Assembly: GCF_002838065.1 (NCBI RefSeq) | Contig: NZ_PIZU01000011.1 | Span: 42,961 to 106,960 of the forward strand | DNA length: 64,000 bases | Reading direction: 5' to 3' | Source: Mycobacterium hubeiense | Lineage (GTDB): Bacteria; Actinomycetota; Actinomycetes; Mycobacteriales; Mycobacteriaceae | In this document: positions 40,846 through 52,952 of the stretch, in pieces | Layout: each line of letters opens with the position of its first letter | How positions within the stretch are numbered: the first letter of the stretch is position 1 | Program-made: the position numbers and the translations under genes | Notes under the pieces: model-generated | The model's database searches: none | What the model saw: the letters and a program-made list of their open reading frames with translations, nothing else | What the model was told of the DNA's origin: nothing

Positions 40846-42318
40846 TCACGCGCCGGGGGTGACGGCGGCCGCGTGGTCTCGTCCGGCACGCAGCCGGCGC
40901 AAGCTGCGGTCGCGACCGAGCAGTGCCAGCGACTCGAACAGCGGCGGGCTGATCGATGACCCGGTGGCGGCCACCCGGATGGGCCCGAACGCCTCGCGCG
41001 GCTTCAGCTCGAGCTTGTCCAACAGCGCCTCCTTGAGCGCCGCTTCGATGTGGGGGGTGGTCCACTCGCCAATCGGTTCGAGCGCGGCCAACGCGGCGTC
41101 GAGCACCGGGACCGCCTCGGCCCGCAGTTCCTTCGCCGCGGATTTCTTGTCGAGCGCGAACTCGCTGTCGTTGAGGAACTTCAGCAGGTCCCAGGCATCG
41201 CCGAGCACGCCGATGCGCGTCTGCACCAGGGCGGCCGCCTCGGCGAAATGGCGCTCGTCGAGCCCGGTGTCGTGGCCGTGGGCGTCGAAATATGCGCGCA
41301 GACGCGCGGTGAAGTCCTCGGCGGTCAGCAGCCGGATGTGTTCGGCATTGAGCGCGTCGGCCTTCTTCTGGTCGAACCGTGCGGGATTGGAGTTGACGTC
41401 GACGACGTCGAATGCCGCCACCATCTCGTCAAGGCTGAACACGTCGCGGTCCTCAGCGATACCCCAGCCCAGCAGAGCGAGATAATTCAGCAGCCCTTCC
41501 GGGATGAATCCGCGCTCGCGGTGCAAAAACAGGTTGGACTGTGGGTCGCGCTTCGACAGCTTCTTGTTGCCATCACCGAGAACGCTTGGCAGGTGTGCGA
41601 ATTCGGGGATGCGTTCAGCGACGCCGACGCGCATCAGCGCCTGATACAGCGCGATCTGGCGCGGTGTGGACGGCAGCAGGTCCTCGCCGCGCAGCACGTG
41701 CGTGATCTTCATCAGCGCGTCGTCGACCGGATTGACCAAGGTGTACAACGGGTCTCCGCTTGCGCGGGTGAGCGCGAAGTCGGGCACCGTGCCGGCGGCG
41801 AACGTCGTCTCGCCGCGGACCAGGTCGGTCCAGCTGAGGTCCTCGTCGGGCATTCGCAGCCGCACCACCGGCTTTCGCCCCTCAGCCAGATACGCCGCGC
41901 GCTGCTCCTCGGTCAGATCACGGTCGTAATTGTCGTAGCCCAGTTTGGGATTACGGCCCGCGGCCAGATGGCGGGCCTCGACTTCCTCTGCGGTGGAGAA
42001 CGCCTCGTAGGCTTCTCCGGCGGCCAGCAGGCGCGCAACGACGTCACGGTAAATGTCCCGACGCTCGGACTGCCGGTAGGGAGCGTAGGGCCCGCCGATG
42101 TCGGGTCCCTCGTCGTAGTCCAGGCCGAGCCAGTGCAACGCGTCCAGCAGCGCCAGATAGCTTTCCTCGCTGTCGCGTTCGGCGTCGGTGTCCTCCAACC
42201 GGAACACGAATGCCCCGCCGGTGCGCCGGGCGTAGGCCCAGTTGAACAACGCGGTGCGGATCAGGCCGACGTGCGGGGTGCCGGTTGGCGATGGACAGAA
42301 CCGAACTCGTACCGTCAT
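40846..42318 (-). CDS. gltX: Glutamyl-tRNA synthetase
   Basis: GltX charges tRNA-Glu and, in organisms lacking GlnRS, also misacylates tRNA-Gln. The 490-aa protein has the class I HIGH-type motif [20 protein letters not shown] at residues 11-30 and KMSKS-type [13 protein letters not shown] near 255. The ATG at 42318 overlaps the stop of the next upstream gene (ATGA), so it is cotranscribed with the FAH-family gene. tRNA-Gln and tRNA-Glu follow 120 bases downstream. Confidence 0.97.
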   Translation of the reverse strand: MTVRVRFCPSPTGTPHVGLIRTALFNWAYARRTGGAFVFRLEDTDAERDSEESYLALLDALHWLGLDYDEGPDIGGPYAPYRQSERRDIYRDVVARLLAAGEAYEAFSTAEEVEARHLAAGRNPKLGYDNYDRDLTEEQRAAYLAEGRKPVVRLRMPDEDLSWTDLVRGETTFAAGTVPDFALTRASGDPLYTLVNPVDDALMKITHVLRGEDLLPSTPRQIALYQALMRVGVAERIPEFAHLPSVLGDGNKKLSKRDPQSNLFLHRERGFIPEGLLNYLALLGWGIAEDRDVFSLDEMVAAFDVVDVNSNPARFDQKKADALNAEHIRLLTAEDFTARLRAYFDAHGHDTGLDERHFAEAAALVQTRIGVLGDAWDLLKFLNDSEFALDKKSAAKELRAEAVPVLDAALAALEPIGEWTTPHIEAALKEALLDKLELKPREAFGPIRVAATGSSISPPLFESLALLGRDRSLRRLRAGRDHAAAVTPGA

Positions 42319-43100
42319 GACTTTCCTTTGCGCACAACGGGATTGGTCAGTGTCCCGATACCTTCGATGGTAATGCTGACAGTGTCGCCGTGCTCCAGCG
42401 GGCCGACGCCCTCCGGTGTGCCGGTCAGGATCAGATCACCGGGCAGCAGCGTCATCACCGCGGAAATCCACTCCACGATCGCGCCGATGTCGTGCATCAT
42501 CAGCGACGTCCGACTGCGCTGGCGCACCTCGCCGTTGAGCTCGGTACACAGTTCCAAGTCGGACGGGTCGACGTCGGTTTCGATCCACGGCCCCACCGGA
42601 CAGAACGTGTCGTGGCCTTTGGCCCGCACCCATTGACCGTCCTGCTGCTGCTGATCGCGGGCGGACACGTCGTTGGCGATGGTGTAGCCGAGGATGTTCT
42701 CCGCGGCGCGCGCGGCCGGCACGTCCTTGCACGGCCGGCCGATCACCACGGCCAGCTCACCCTCGAAGTGAACCGGATTGGCGTTCGCGGGCAGCTGGAT
42801 CGGGACGTTGGGCCCGATGATCGCGGTGTTGGGTTTGAGGAAGATGATCGGATGCGGGAAGTCGCCGCCGCCCATCTCCTCGATGTGGGCGGCGTAGTTC
42901 TTGCCCATGCACACCACCTTGCTGGCCAGGATCGGCGCAAGCAGCCGCACGTCGGCCAGCGGCCATTGCCGCCCGGTAAAGGTCGGCGTGCCGAACGGGT
43001 GCTCGGCGATATCGCGTGCGATGGCGCTGGGGTCGTCGGGCGGGCCCTCGATACTGACGAAGGCAACACCGTCGGGGCTGGCGATTCGGCCGAGACGCAT
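42315..43100 (-). CDS. Fumarylacetoacetate hydrolase (FAH) family protein
   Basis: The 261-aa protein belongs to the FAH family (hydrolases, decarboxylases and isomerases acting on beta-keto acids). Metal-binding Glu/Asp residues are in [19 protein letters not shown] and [16 protein letters not shown]; the helix [13 protein letters not shown] appears as [20 protein letters not shown]. The substrate is not predictable. It overlaps gltX by four bases and is the first gene of that operon. Confidence 0.93.
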   Translation of the reverse strand: MRLGRIASPDGVAFVSIEGPPDDPSAIARDIAEHPFGTPTFTGRQWPLADVRLLAPILASKVVCMGKNYAAHIEEMGGGDFPHPIIFLKPNTAIIGPNVPIQLPANANPVHFEGELAVVIGRPCKDVPAARAAENILGYTIANDVSARDQQQQDGQWVRAKGHDTFCPVGPWIETDVDPSDLELCTELNGEVRQRSRTSLMMHDIGAIVEWISAVMTLLPGDLILTGTPEGVGPLEHGDTVSITIEGIGTLTNPVVRKGKS

Positions 43101-43130
43101 TGGGCCAGCCTAGTAACGGAACGTAAGCAG

Positions 43131-43920
43131 CTAGGTCGAGGGCTGGCTGAACATGCGCCGCAGGAACGGTGTCGAGTCCGGCAGGGATGCCAGCACCGTG
43201 CCACTGTGGTCCTCTTCGGGATAGATCTTCAGCTCGACGTTCTGGTTGTTGGCCACCAACTGGTCGTAGAGCATCAGCGACGATCTGGCCGGACGTCACG
43301 GTCCAGCAGGCCCGCACCCAGGAAGATCGGCCGGTCATAGCCGCTGACCGGCGTGCCCATGTATTGATCGAGCGCTTGTGAGACACCCGTTAGCGACTTC
43401 ATCGGCACCCGGAAGAACTGCGTCGGTGTCATGCCGGTCAGTTGTTGGTCGAGTTCGGGCGTGCACACCGTCTCCGCCTTCGCGACCGCATCGAGGCCGG
43501 CCGGCGTGAAAATGCTGTTGACATCGATATCGGGACGCGCTTCGCGGAAGCCGGCGAGTATGTACGCGGTGTAACTGTTGGCGGCCGGACCCAGCGGCAG
43601 CACCATATCGGGAGCTCCGAGCTCGACAATGCGCTCGATGTTGGCGGGCGTCCCGGTCGCGACGACACCGCGATAGTCCAGCCCCGCGTGCGCGCTGAAC
43701 TCGGTCGCCCACCGAGCGCTGTTGACGGCCGCTCCCCCGCCCTGGGACTGCCCGACGATCGCCCACTTCGGTGACAACGGCAGGTCCATCTGATGTGCGG
43801 CGACCACCGAGTCGACGACTGCGTGTGCGGTGGACAGGCTGTTGAGGTAGCTCATCAGGCCCGGCGTGCCCAGACCGGCGTAATCAGTGCCGATCAGCTG
43901 CACCCCGACCACCCACGCGA
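43131..43920 (-). pseudogene. Broken secretory lipase (LIP family) remnant
   Basis: A minus-strand reading frame from about 43920 reads TDYAGLGTPGLMSYLNSLST, the nucleophile region VGQSQGGGAAVNSARW, and GYDRPIFLGAGLLDRDV, clearly the secretory lipase (PF03583) family. The first roughly 150 residues are absent, replaced by the start of the divergent MFS gene. Near 43302 the frame breaks: a one-base loss in GTC(C)CGG moves the continuation (SLMLYDQLVANNQNVELKIY, PEEDHSGTVLASLPDSTPF) into another frame that ends at 43131. With a 5' truncation and a frameshift, it is almost certainly non-functional. Confidence 0.85.
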
Positions 43921-43975
43921 TGCGGACTGGGGCTTCATCGCCACAGCCTTCAGATGTGCATGCGACGATCGCAGC

Positions 43976-45154
43976 ATGATCAGTTCGGCACGACGCTGGT
44001 CGATGTTGGTCATTGCGCTGGCCTCGACGTTGTGCGCCAACGTGTTCATCAACGGCGCGGCGTTTCTCATCCCCACCCTGCACACCGAACGTGGACTCGA
44101 GCTCGCGCAAGCCGGCCTGCTGTCGTCGATGCCCAGCTTCGGCATGGTCACCACGCTGATCGCCTGGGGGTATCTGGTCGACGTCCTCGGCGAGCGGATC
44201 GTGCTCGCGGCGGGCTCGGCGTTGACGGCCGCGGCGGCGTTCGCGGCGGCGTCGGTGGACTCGCTGATCGCCGTCGGCGTGTTTCTGTTCCTCGGCGGGA
44301 TGGCCGCGGCCAGCAGCAATTCGGCCAGCGGACGGCTGGTGGTCGGCTGGTTCCCCCCGGATCAGCGAGGAATGGTGATGGGCATCCGGCAGGCCTCGGT
44401 GCCGCTGGGAGTCGGGTTGGGCGCCTTGGTCATTCCGCGACTCGCCGAGGGGTACAGCGTCTCGGTCGCGCTGCTGTTTCCCGCCGCGGTGTGTGCGGTG
44501 TCGGCGGTGGTCTGCGCCGCCGCCGTCATCGACCCACCGCGGCCACCGCGCGCCGAGGCGCCACAGGAGCAGCTGGCCAATCCCTATCGGGCGTCGGCGT
44601 TTTTGTGGCGCATCCATGCCGTCTCGGTGCTGCTGGTCATTCCGCAGGCGGTGCTGTGGACGTTCACCCTGGTGTGGCTGATGGCCGAGCGCGGGTGGTC
44701 GGCCGCCTCGGCGGGTGTGATGGTCACCGTCGCCCAGGTGCTCGGCGGCCTCGGGCGCATCGCCGCGGGGCGCTGGTCTGATGTGGTCGGTTCGCGGCTG
44801 CGGCCCATCCGCTGGATCGCCCTCGCGGCGGCCGCCGCGATGGGTCTGCTGGCGTTGACGGACGTGCTGGACGCTTCGATCAGTGTCCCGTTGATGGTCA
44901 TCGCATCGGTGATCACGGTGTCGGACAACGGTTTAGCGTTCACCTCGATTGCCGAACAGGCCGGGCCGTTCTGGAGCGGCCGCGCCCTGGGCACCCAGAA
45001 CACCAGTCAGCACTTGGCGTCCGCGGTCGCGGCGCCGGTGTTCGGCGGTCTGATCGGGATCGCGGGCTATCCCGCCGCGTTCGCCGTGTGCGCGTTGCTG
45101 CCGTTGGTGGCGGTGCCACTGGTGCCGAGCGAGCCGGCCTTGTCACGCCGTTGA
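43976..45154 (+). CDS. Major facilitator superfamily transporter
   Basis: The 392-aa protein has 12 hydrophobic segments. The cytoplasmic loop 2-3 signature reads GYLVDVLGERIVLAAGSALT, and the second half has GRIAAGRWSDVVGSRLRPIR. The first helix starts within 20 residues of the ATG at 43976. The start of this gene replaces the lost N-terminal part of the lipase remnant. A substrate cannot be assigned. It corresponds to the Rv2994 position from memory. Confidence 0.9.
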   Translation: MISSARRWSMLVIALASTLCANVFINGAAFLIPTLHTERGLELAQAGLLSSMPSFGMVTTLIAWGYLVDVLGERIVLAAGSALTAAAAFAAASVDSLIAVGVFLFLGGMAAASSNSASGRLVVGWFPPDQRGMVMGIRQASVPLGVGLGALVIPRLAEGYSVSVALLFPAAVCAVSAVVCAAAVIDPPRPPRAEAPQEQLANPYRASAFLWRIHAVSVLLVIPQAVLWTFTLVWLMAERGWSAASAGVMVTVAQVLGGLGRIAAGRWSDVVGSRLRPIRWIALAAAAAMGLLALTDVLDASISVPLMVIASVITVSDNGLAFTSIAEQAGPFWSGRALGTQNTSQHLASAVAAPVFGGLIGIAGYPAAFAVCALLPLVAVPLVPSEPALSRR

Positions 45155-45212
45155 CTTTGCGAATATGGCGCATTCTTCTCGACCCCTTGCGCCGTAGCCG
45201 CAGAGTGAATGC

Positions 45213-46223
45213 CTAGAGCGCGGCGACGATTCGGTCGCCGATCTGTGTGGTGGTGAATTTCTGGTCGCCTCGCGTGGCCAGATGGTGTTCGACGGCCTTG
45301 TCGACACGGGCGGCTGCGTTGTCCTCACCGACATGGGCCAACAGCATCCCGACCGACATGATGGCCGCCGTCGGGTCGGCGATGCCCTGCCCCGCAATGT
45401 CAGGCGCGCTGCCGTGCACGGGTTCGAACATCGACGGATTGGCCCGTGTCGCATCGATATTGCCGCTGGCGGCCAGGCCGATGCCGCCGCACACCGCGGC
45501 GGCCAGATCGGTGACGATGTCGCCGAACAGGTTGTCGGTGACAATGACGTCGAACCGGCCCGGATCGGTGACCATGTGGATGGTGGCGGCGTCTACGTGT
45601 TGATACGCCACCTCGATGTCGGGATACTCGGCGGCCACCTCTTGCACGGTGCGCCACCACAATCCGCCGGCGAAGGTCAACACGTTGTTCTTGTGCACGA
45701 GTGTCAGGTGTTTACGCCGTTGTGCGGCGCGCTGAAAGGCGTCCAGCACCACGCGGCGCACCCCGTATGCGGTGTTGACGCTGACCTCGGTGGCGATTTC
45801 GTGCGGTGTGCCGACGCGGATCGCGCCGCCTGTTCCGGTGTACGGGCCTTCGGTGCCTTCGCGGACGACGACGAAGTCGATGTCGGGATTGCCGGCCAGC
45901 GGGCTGCTGACGCCGGGATACAGGCGGGCCGGCCGCAGATTGATGTGGTGGTCGAGCGCGAACCGAATACGCAGCAGCAGACCACGTTCGAGCACACCGC
46001 TGGGCACCGACGGGTCGCCGATCGCGCCGAGCAGGATCACGTCGTGCGCCTTGAGCTCGTCGAGCACCGACTCCGGTAGCACTTCCCCGGTCGCGTGGTA
46101 CCGCCGCGCGCCGAGGTCGTAGCTGGTCTTCTCGACGCCCGGCAGCAGCGCGTCGATCACCTTGACGGCCTCCCCGATCACCTCGGGTCCGATGCCGTCA
46201 CCGGGAATGATCGCCAATCTCAT
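45213..46223 (-). CDS. leuB: 3-isopropylmalate dehydrogenase
   Basis: LeuB oxidatively decarboxylates 3-isopropylmalate in leucine synthesis. The 336-aa protein begins [20 protein letters not shown]. The substrate region is [19 protein letters not shown] and the metal/NAD region is [20 protein letters not shown] and [20 protein letters not shown]. It follows serA by a 49-bp MIRU-like spacer that supplies its ribosome site. Confidence 0.97.
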   Translation of the reverse strand: MRLAIIPGDGIGPEVIGEAVKVIDALLPGVEKTSYDLGARRYHATGEVLPESVLDELKAHDVILLGAIGDPSVPSGVLERGLLLRIRFALDHHINLRPARLYPGVSSPLAGNPDIDFVVVREGTEGPYTGTGGAIRVGTPHEIATEVSVNTAYGVRRVVLDAFQRAAQRRKHLTLVHKNNVLTFAGGLWWRTVQEVAAEYPDIEVAYQHVDAATIHMVTDPGRFDVIVTDNLFGDIVTDLAAAVCGGIGLAASGNIDATRANPSMFEPVHGSAPDIAGQGIADPTAAIMSVGMLLAHVGEDNAAARVDKAVEHHLATRGDQKFTTTQIGDRIVAAL

Positions 46224-46272
46224 CGGCGCCGCTCCTCCTCATCGCTTCGCTCTGCATCGTCGGCGGCGCGTC
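46224..46272 (-). repeat. MIRU-like intergenic repeat between serA and leuB
   Basis: On the minus strand, the 49-bp spacer contains GCAGAGCGAAGCGATGAGGA followed by GGAGCGGCGCCG and then the leuB ATG. This resembles the core of mycobacterial interspersed repetitive units, which typically sit in short operon gaps. It supplies the GGAGG for leuB. Confidence 0.65.
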
Positions 46273-47859
46273 TCATGACAGGTCCACGACTTCCAGCTTC
46301 ATCGCGCCGACGGCCTCGGAGATCGCCGCACGCAGATCCTCGGGCACATCGCGGTCCAGCCGCAGCAGGATCGTCGCGCCGGGACCCTCGGCGTCCTCAC
46401 TGAGTTGCGCCGCGTGGATGTTGATGTCGGCCCCGCCGAGCAGTGTGCCGATCTTGCCCAGTGTGCCGGGCTTGTCGATGTAATGGATGATCAGGTTGAT
46501 GCCCTCGGCGCGCAGATCGAAGTTGCGGCCGTTGATTTGGACGATCTTCTGCACCAGCTGCGGTCCGGACAGTGTGCCGGCGACGTTGATCGTCGACCCG
46601 TCGGAGAACACGCCGCGCACGTCGACCATGCTGCGATGGTTGGGACTTTCGGTGGCGGTGCTGATGTCGGCGGCAACGCCCCGTTCGGCGGCGATCGCCG
46701 GCGCGTTGACGAACGTCACCGGATCCTCGATCACCGCGGAGAACAATCCGCGTAACGCCGAAAGACGCAACACCTCAACGTCTTCGGATGCCAGCTCGCC
46801 GCGCACCTGCACCGACAGCGACACGGGCAGCTCCGGCGCCAACCGGCCGACGAGCAGACCGAGCTTGCGCACCAGGTCCAGCCATGGCGCCACTTCTTCG
46901 CTGACGACGCCGGCGCCGACGTTGACCGCGTCGGGCACGAATTCGCCTCTGAGCGCGAGCTTGACGCTATGGGCCACGTCGGTGCCGGCCCGGTCCTGCG
47001 CCTCGGCGGTCGATGCGCCGAGGTGCGGGGTGACGACGACTTGGGGCAGATCGAACAGCGGGCTGTCGGTGGCCGGTTCCTTGGCGAACACGTCGATCCC
47101 CGCGGCGCGCACGTGTCCGCTGCGAATGGCCTCGGCAAGCGCGTCCTCGTCGACCAGTCCGCCGCGGGCGGCGTTGACGATCACCACGCCGGGTTTCGTC
47201 TTCGCCAGCGCCTCTTTGCCGATCAGGCCGGCGGTTTCGGGTGTTTTGGGCAGGTGCACGGAGATGAAGTCCGCGCGGGCCAGCAGGTCGTCGAGGGAGA
47301 GCAGCTCGATGCCGAGCTGGGCGGCGCGCGCCGGTGACACGTACGGGTCATAGGCCACCACGTGGGTGCCGAACGCGGCCAGCCGCTGGGCCACGAGCTG
47401 TCCGATGCGGCCCAGTCCGACCACACCGACGGTCTTGCCGTACAGCTCGGTGCCGGAGAACGCCGAGCGCTTCCAGGTGTGCTCGCGCAGTGAGGCATCG
47501 GCGGCGGGGATCTGGCGGGCAGCCGCCAGCAGCAGCGCGACCGCGTGTTCGGCGGCGCTGTGGATGTTCGACGTCGGCGCATTGACCACCAGCACGCCGC
47601 GGGCGGTGGCCGCTTCGACGTCGACGTTGTCCAGGCCCACTCCGGCGCGGGCGACGATCTTGAGCTTGGGCGCGGCGGCCAGCACCTCGGCGTCGACGGT
47701 GGTCGCCGAGCGCACCAGCAGCGCGTCGGCCTCGGGCACCGCGGCCAGCAGCTTTTCCCGGTCCGGGCCGTCGACCCAGCGGACTTCTACCTGGTCACCG
47801 AGGGCGGCGACGGTCGATTCGGCGAGTTTGTCGGCGATCAGTACAACGGGGAGACTCAC
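46273..47859 (-). CDS. serA: D-3-phosphoglycerate dehydrogenase
   Basis: SerA converts 3-phosphoglycerate to phosphohydroxypyruvate, the first step of serine synthesis. The 528-aa protein begins VSLPVVLIADKLAESTV at a GTG. Rossmann motif GKTVGVVGLGRIGQLVAQRL near 145 and the catalytic region VVTPHLGASTAEAQDRAG near 280 are present. An intervening (ASB) domain and a C-terminal ACT domain (LIIHYIDKPGTLGKIGTLLG) indicate the long, serine-inhibited form. The frame is open further upstream but without similarity. Confidence 0.96.
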   Translation of the reverse strand: MSLPVVLIADKLAESTVAALGDQVEVRWVDGPDREKLLAAVPEADALLVRSATTVDAEVLAAAPKLKIVARAGVGLDNVDVEAATARGVLVVNAPTSNIHSAAEHAVALLLAAARQIPAADASLREHTWKRSAFSGTELYGKTVGVVGLGRIGQLVAQRLAAFGTHVVAYDPYVSPARAAQLGIELLSLDDLLARADFISVHLPKTPETAGLIGKEALAKTKPGVVIVNAARGGLVDEDALAEAIRSGHVRAAGIDVFAKEPATDSPLFDLPQVVVTPHLGASTAEAQDRAGTDVAHSVKLALRGEFVPDAVNVGAGVVSEEVAPWLDLVRKLGLLVGRLAPELPVSLSVQVRGELASEDVEVLRLSALRGLFSAVIEDPVTFVNAPAIAAERGVAADISTATESPNHRSMVDVRGVFSDGSTINVAGTLSGPQLVQKIVQINGRNFDLRAEGINLIIHYIDKPGTLGKIGTLLGGADINIHAAQLSEDAEGPGATILLRLDRDVPEDLRAAISEAVGAMKLEVVDLS

Positions 47860-47913
47860 CCGGCCAGCGTAATGGGCTTGAATGACGGGATGGTGGGCGG
47901 GAGAACTGAGAGC

Positions 47914-49344
47914 GTGGACGTCACTGTGGTCGGCAGCGGACCCAATGGCTTGGCCGCCGCAGTCATCTGCGCCAGGGCTGGCCTGTCGGTGCAGGTGTTC
48001 GAAGCCCAGCCGACGTTCGGCGGCGGTGCGAGGACGGCCGCTGACCAGGAGTTTGCGGGTGTTTCGCACGACATCTGTTCGGCGGTGCATCCGCTGGCGC
48101 TGGCGTCGCCGTTTCTGGCCGAGTTCGACCTGCGGGCGCGCGGAGTGACGCTGGCCGTGCCGGAGGTCGCCTACGGCAACCCGCTGCCGGGACGGCCCGC
48201 CGCGATCGGCTATCACGACCTGGAACGCACCTGCGACGAATTGGACGACGGCGCGTCGTGGCGCCGGCTGCTGGCCCCGCTGGTCGAGCGCGACGATGCC
48301 GTGCTCAAGCTCGTGCTGGGCGACAAACGCTCCATTCCGGGTGATGTGGTCGCGGCGGCCCGCTTCGGGGTGCGCCTGCTCGAACAAGGCACCCCGGCCT
48401 GGCGGGCATTGTCGGGTGAGGACGCCCGCGCGTTGTTCAGTGGCGTTGCCGCGCATACTATTTCGCAAATGCCGTCGCTGGTGTCGGCGGGGGCAGGGCT
48501 GATGTTGGCGATGCTGGCGCACACCGTCGGCTGGCCGATCCCGGTCGGCGGTAGCCAGGCGATCCCCGACGCGTTGATCGCCGACCTGCGTGCGCACGGC
48601 GGCACGCTGATCGCGGGCGAACCGGTCGCGTCGCCACCTGATGGCGTGGTGATCTTCGACACCGCGCCCACCGCGCTGCAGTCGATCTACCGCGACCGGA
48701 TCCCGTCGCGGTACGCAAAGGCGTTGCGGCGCTATACGTTCGGCCCCGGCGTCGCAAAGGTCGATTTCGTGCTGTCCGACGAGATCCCGTGGACCGACTC
48801 GCGGCTGGCCAATGCGCCCACGCTGCACCTCGGCGGCACTCGTGAGCACATGGCGTCGGCCGAACGTGACGTCGCAGCCGGCCGGCACCCCGAGTGGCCG
48901 ATGGTGTTGGCGGCGCTGCCGCATCTGGCCGATCCCGGGCGCATCGACGCGCAGGGCCGCCGACCGCTGTGGACCTATGCACACGTGCCATCGGGTTCGA
49001 CCGTCGACCAAACAGAAACCGTCACAAAGGTTTTCGAACGCTTTGCGCCCGGCTTCCGCGACGTCGTGGTGGCGGCGCGCTCGATTCCCGCCGCGCAGAT
49101 GAGCGACCACAACGCCAATTACGTCGGCGGCGACATCGGCGTCGGCGGCAACACCATGTGGCATGCGCTGGCCGGGCCGACGCTGCGATGGAACCCGTGG
49201 AGTACGCCGATCGACGGGGTGTACCTGTGCTCGTCGGCCACGCCGCCGGGTGGCGGCGTGCACGGCATGGCCGGCTATTACGCCGCCCGCACTGTGCTGC
49301 GCCGCGAGTTCGGCATCAAAGAATTGCCGAAGCTCTCCCCCTGA
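47914..49344 (+). CDS. FAD/NAD(P)-dependent oxidoreductase, phytoene desaturase-like
   Basis: The protein (476 aa from GTG 47914; an ATG at 47890 adds eight residues) begins VDVTVVGSGPNGLAAAVICA, a dinucleotide-binding motif, and belongs to the CrtI/NAD(P)-binding amine-oxidase-like group. The flavin region VQVFEAQPTFGGGARTAA and C-terminal GVYLCSSATPPGGGVHGMAG are typical. The substrate is unknown. It is divergent from serA; a GGGAG lies 11 bases before the GTG. It corresponds to Rv2997 from memory. Confidence 0.86.
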   Translation: MDVTVVGSGPNGLAAAVICARAGLSVQVFEAQPTFGGGARTAADQEFAGVSHDICSAVHPLALASPFLAEFDLRARGVTLAVPEVAYGNPLPGRPAAIGYHDLERTCDELDDGASWRRLLAPLVERDDAVLKLVLGDKRSIPGDVVAAARFGVRLLEQGTPAWRALSGEDARALFSGVAAHTISQMPSLVSAGAGLMLAMLAHTVGWPIPVGGSQAIPDALIADLRAHGGTLIAGEPVASPPDGVVIFDTAPTALQSIYRDRIPSRYAKALRRYTFGPGVAKVDFVLSDEIPWTDSRLANAPTLHLGGTREHMASAERDVAAGRHPEWPMVLAALPHLADPGRIDAQGRRPLWTYAHVPSGSTVDQTETVTKVFERFAPGFRDVVVAARSIPAAQMSDHNANYVGGDIGVGGNTMWHALAGPTLRWNPWSTPIDGVYLCSSATPPGGGVHGMAGYYAARTVLRREFGIKELPKLSP

Positions 49345-49352
49345 TCGCCGAC

Positions 49353-50903
<1,551 letters not shown>

Positions 50904-50907
<4 letters not shown>

Positions 50908-52766
50908 GCGTGTCCCTCTTCCGGGTCGTCGAACAGCGGACGAATACCCCGTGCCGCCTGGATCTCGTCATTGCTGGTGCCGGCGGCCACCATCGGCCAC
51001 ACCTGGGCATCGGCGCCCACGATGAAGTCGATCACCACTGGCCGGTCGTTGATCTCACGCGCCTTGCGGATCACGTCTTCGACGTCTTCGGCGCGCTCAC
51101 AACGCAATCCGACGCAGCCCAGCGCCTCGGCCAGCATGACGAAATCGGGAATGCGATGCGAATGTGTGGCCAAATCCGTTTGGCTGTACCGCTCTTCGTA
51201 GAACAGCGTCTGCCACTGCCGCACCATACCCAGGTTGCCGTTATTGATGATCGCGACCTTGATCGGCGCGCCCTCGACGGCGCACGTGGCCAACTCCTGG
51301 TTGGTCATCTGGAAGCAGCCGTCGCCGTCGATGGCCCACACCTCGGCGTCGGGACGGCCGAATTTGGCGCCCATCGCCGCGGGCACCGCGAAGCCCATGG
51401 TGCCCAGACCGCCCGAGTTCAGCCACGTCTTGGGCTTCTCGTATTTGATGAACTGGGCCGCCCACATCTGGTGCTGGCCCACCCCGGCGACGTAGATGGC
51501 GTCGGGCCCGGCCATTTTGCCGAGCGTTTCGATCACATACTCCGGCGACAGGCTGCCGTCACTCTGCGGTCCGTAGCTGAGCGGGTACGTGGACTGCACC
51601 CCGCGCAGGTACTCCCACCAGTCGTCGATCTTGATCTTCTCCGGCGTGCCCTCGCGGCGCAGCGCCTGGATCAGATCGGTGATGACCGCCTTGACATCGC
51701 CGACGATCGGGACGTCGGCGTTGCGGTTCTTACCGATCTCGGCGGGATCGATATCGGCGTGGATGACTTTGGCTTCCGGCGCAAAGGAATCCAGCTTGCC
51801 CGTCACCCGGTCGTCGAAGCGGGTGCCCAGCGCGATCAGCAGATCGCTACGCTGCAGCGCCGCCACCGCCGCGACCGTGCCGTGCATACCCGGCATGCCC
51901 ATGTGCTGGGGATGGCTGTCCGGGAACGCGCCACGCGCCATCAGCGTGGTGACCACCGGGATGCCCGTCAGTTCGGCCAGCTCTCGCAGCTGTTCGGTGG
52001 CCTCACCGCGGATCACTCCGCCGCCGACGTAGAGCACCGGCTTGCGCGCGGCCGCGATGAGCTTGGCGGCCTCGCGGATCTGCCGGTTGTGCGGTTTGGT
52101 GTTCGGCTTGTAGCCGGGCAGGTCGATGCGCGGTGGCCAGCTGAACGTGCACTGGCCCTGCAGGATGTCCTTGGGGATATCGACAAGCACCGGACCGGGT
52201 CGTCCGGACGACGCGATGTGGAATGCCTCGGCCAGGACCTGCGGGATGTCGTTGCCGTCGCGGACCAGGAAGTTGTGCTTGGTGATCGGCATGGTGATCC
52301 CGGAGATGTCGGCTTCCTGGAACGCGTCGGTGCCGATCAGCGCGCGACCCACCTGGCCGGTGATCGCGACCACCGGGATCGAGTCCATATGAGCATCGGC
52401 CAGTGGCGTCACCAGGTTGGTGGCACCCGGTCCCGACGTCGCCATGCACACGCCCACCCTGCCGGTGGCGTGCGCGTACCCGCTGGCGGCGTGGCCGGCG
52501 CCCTGCTCGTGACGGACCAGCACGTGGCGTAGCTTCTGCGAGTCGAACAGCGGGTCGTAAACCGGCAGCACCGCGCCACCCGGGATACCGAAGATGACCT
52601 CGACGTCGAGCTCCTCCAGCGACCGGATCACCGCTTGCGCACCGGTGAGTTGCTGCGGCGCAATGCGTTTCGGTGTATCCGGCGCCTTGGCGGCGGGGGT
52701 TGCGGGAGCTCCGCCGTTCGGCGGTGTCGCGGACCGTTCCGGCGGTCGCGTGGTCGGTGCGCTCAC
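50904..52766 (-). CDS. ilvB: Acetolactate synthase large (catalytic) subunit
   Basis: IlvB uses ThDP to condense pyruvate into acetolactate, a step before valine and leucine. The 620-aa protein has an Ala/Pro-rich N-terminal extension of about 35 residues, then [18 protein letters not shown], the catalytic Glu region [20 protein letters not shown], and the ThDP motif [15 protein letters not shown]. The start is GTG at 52766. It is preceded by a full attenuator: a leader peptide, antiterminator and terminator at 52817-52944. Confidence 0.97.
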
Positions 52767-52816
52767 GGTGTCCTCTTCTATCTCGATCTATCTCGTCAAA
52801 TCGGCGTTGGGGCAAG

Positions 52817-52854
52817 AAAAAACCCCCGTCAGCGGAAGCTGCTGTACGAGGGTT
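52817..52854 (-). terminator. Attenuator terminator of ilvBNC
   Basis: On the minus strand, AACCCTCGT pairs with ACGGGGGTT (one G-U), with an inner CAGC/GCTG stem, then six T. The competing antiterminator is formed by 52914-52899 (in the leader peptide) and 52865-52850, which pair over 16 bases with one G-U and share GGGTT with the terminator arm. Confidence 0.88.
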
Positions 52855-52872
52855 GCGCGCTGATGCGTGTGA

Positions 52873-52944
52873 CTATGCCCGGCTTGGGGCTAGCGCGGCA
52901 TCAACGCGCAACCCAATTACTACGAGCAATCCCGGGGTCTGCAT
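52873..52944 (-). CDS. ilvB leader peptide (attenuation)
   Basis: A 23-residue leader starts with ATG at 52944. It reads MQTPGLLVVIGLRVDAALAP and ends in SRA, so it has consecutive Leu, Leu, Val, Val and Ile codons (TTG CTC GTA GTA ATT) that sense the pathway products; GTA and ATT are rare in this GC-rich genome. The stop TAG lies at 52873-52875, just before the antiterminator's second arm. Ribosome stalling here would favour the antiterminator over the terminator at 52817-52854. Leader-peptide control of ilvB is known in corynebacteria and predicted for mycobacteria. Confidence 0.88.
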   Translation of the reverse strand: MQTPGLLVVIGLRVDAALAPSRA

Positions 52945-52952
52945 AACAATTG

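Noticed and set aside
45155..45212. Hairpin between the MFS gene and leuB
   Set aside because: Only a six-base GCATTC/GAATGC pairing is present, too weak to call a terminator.
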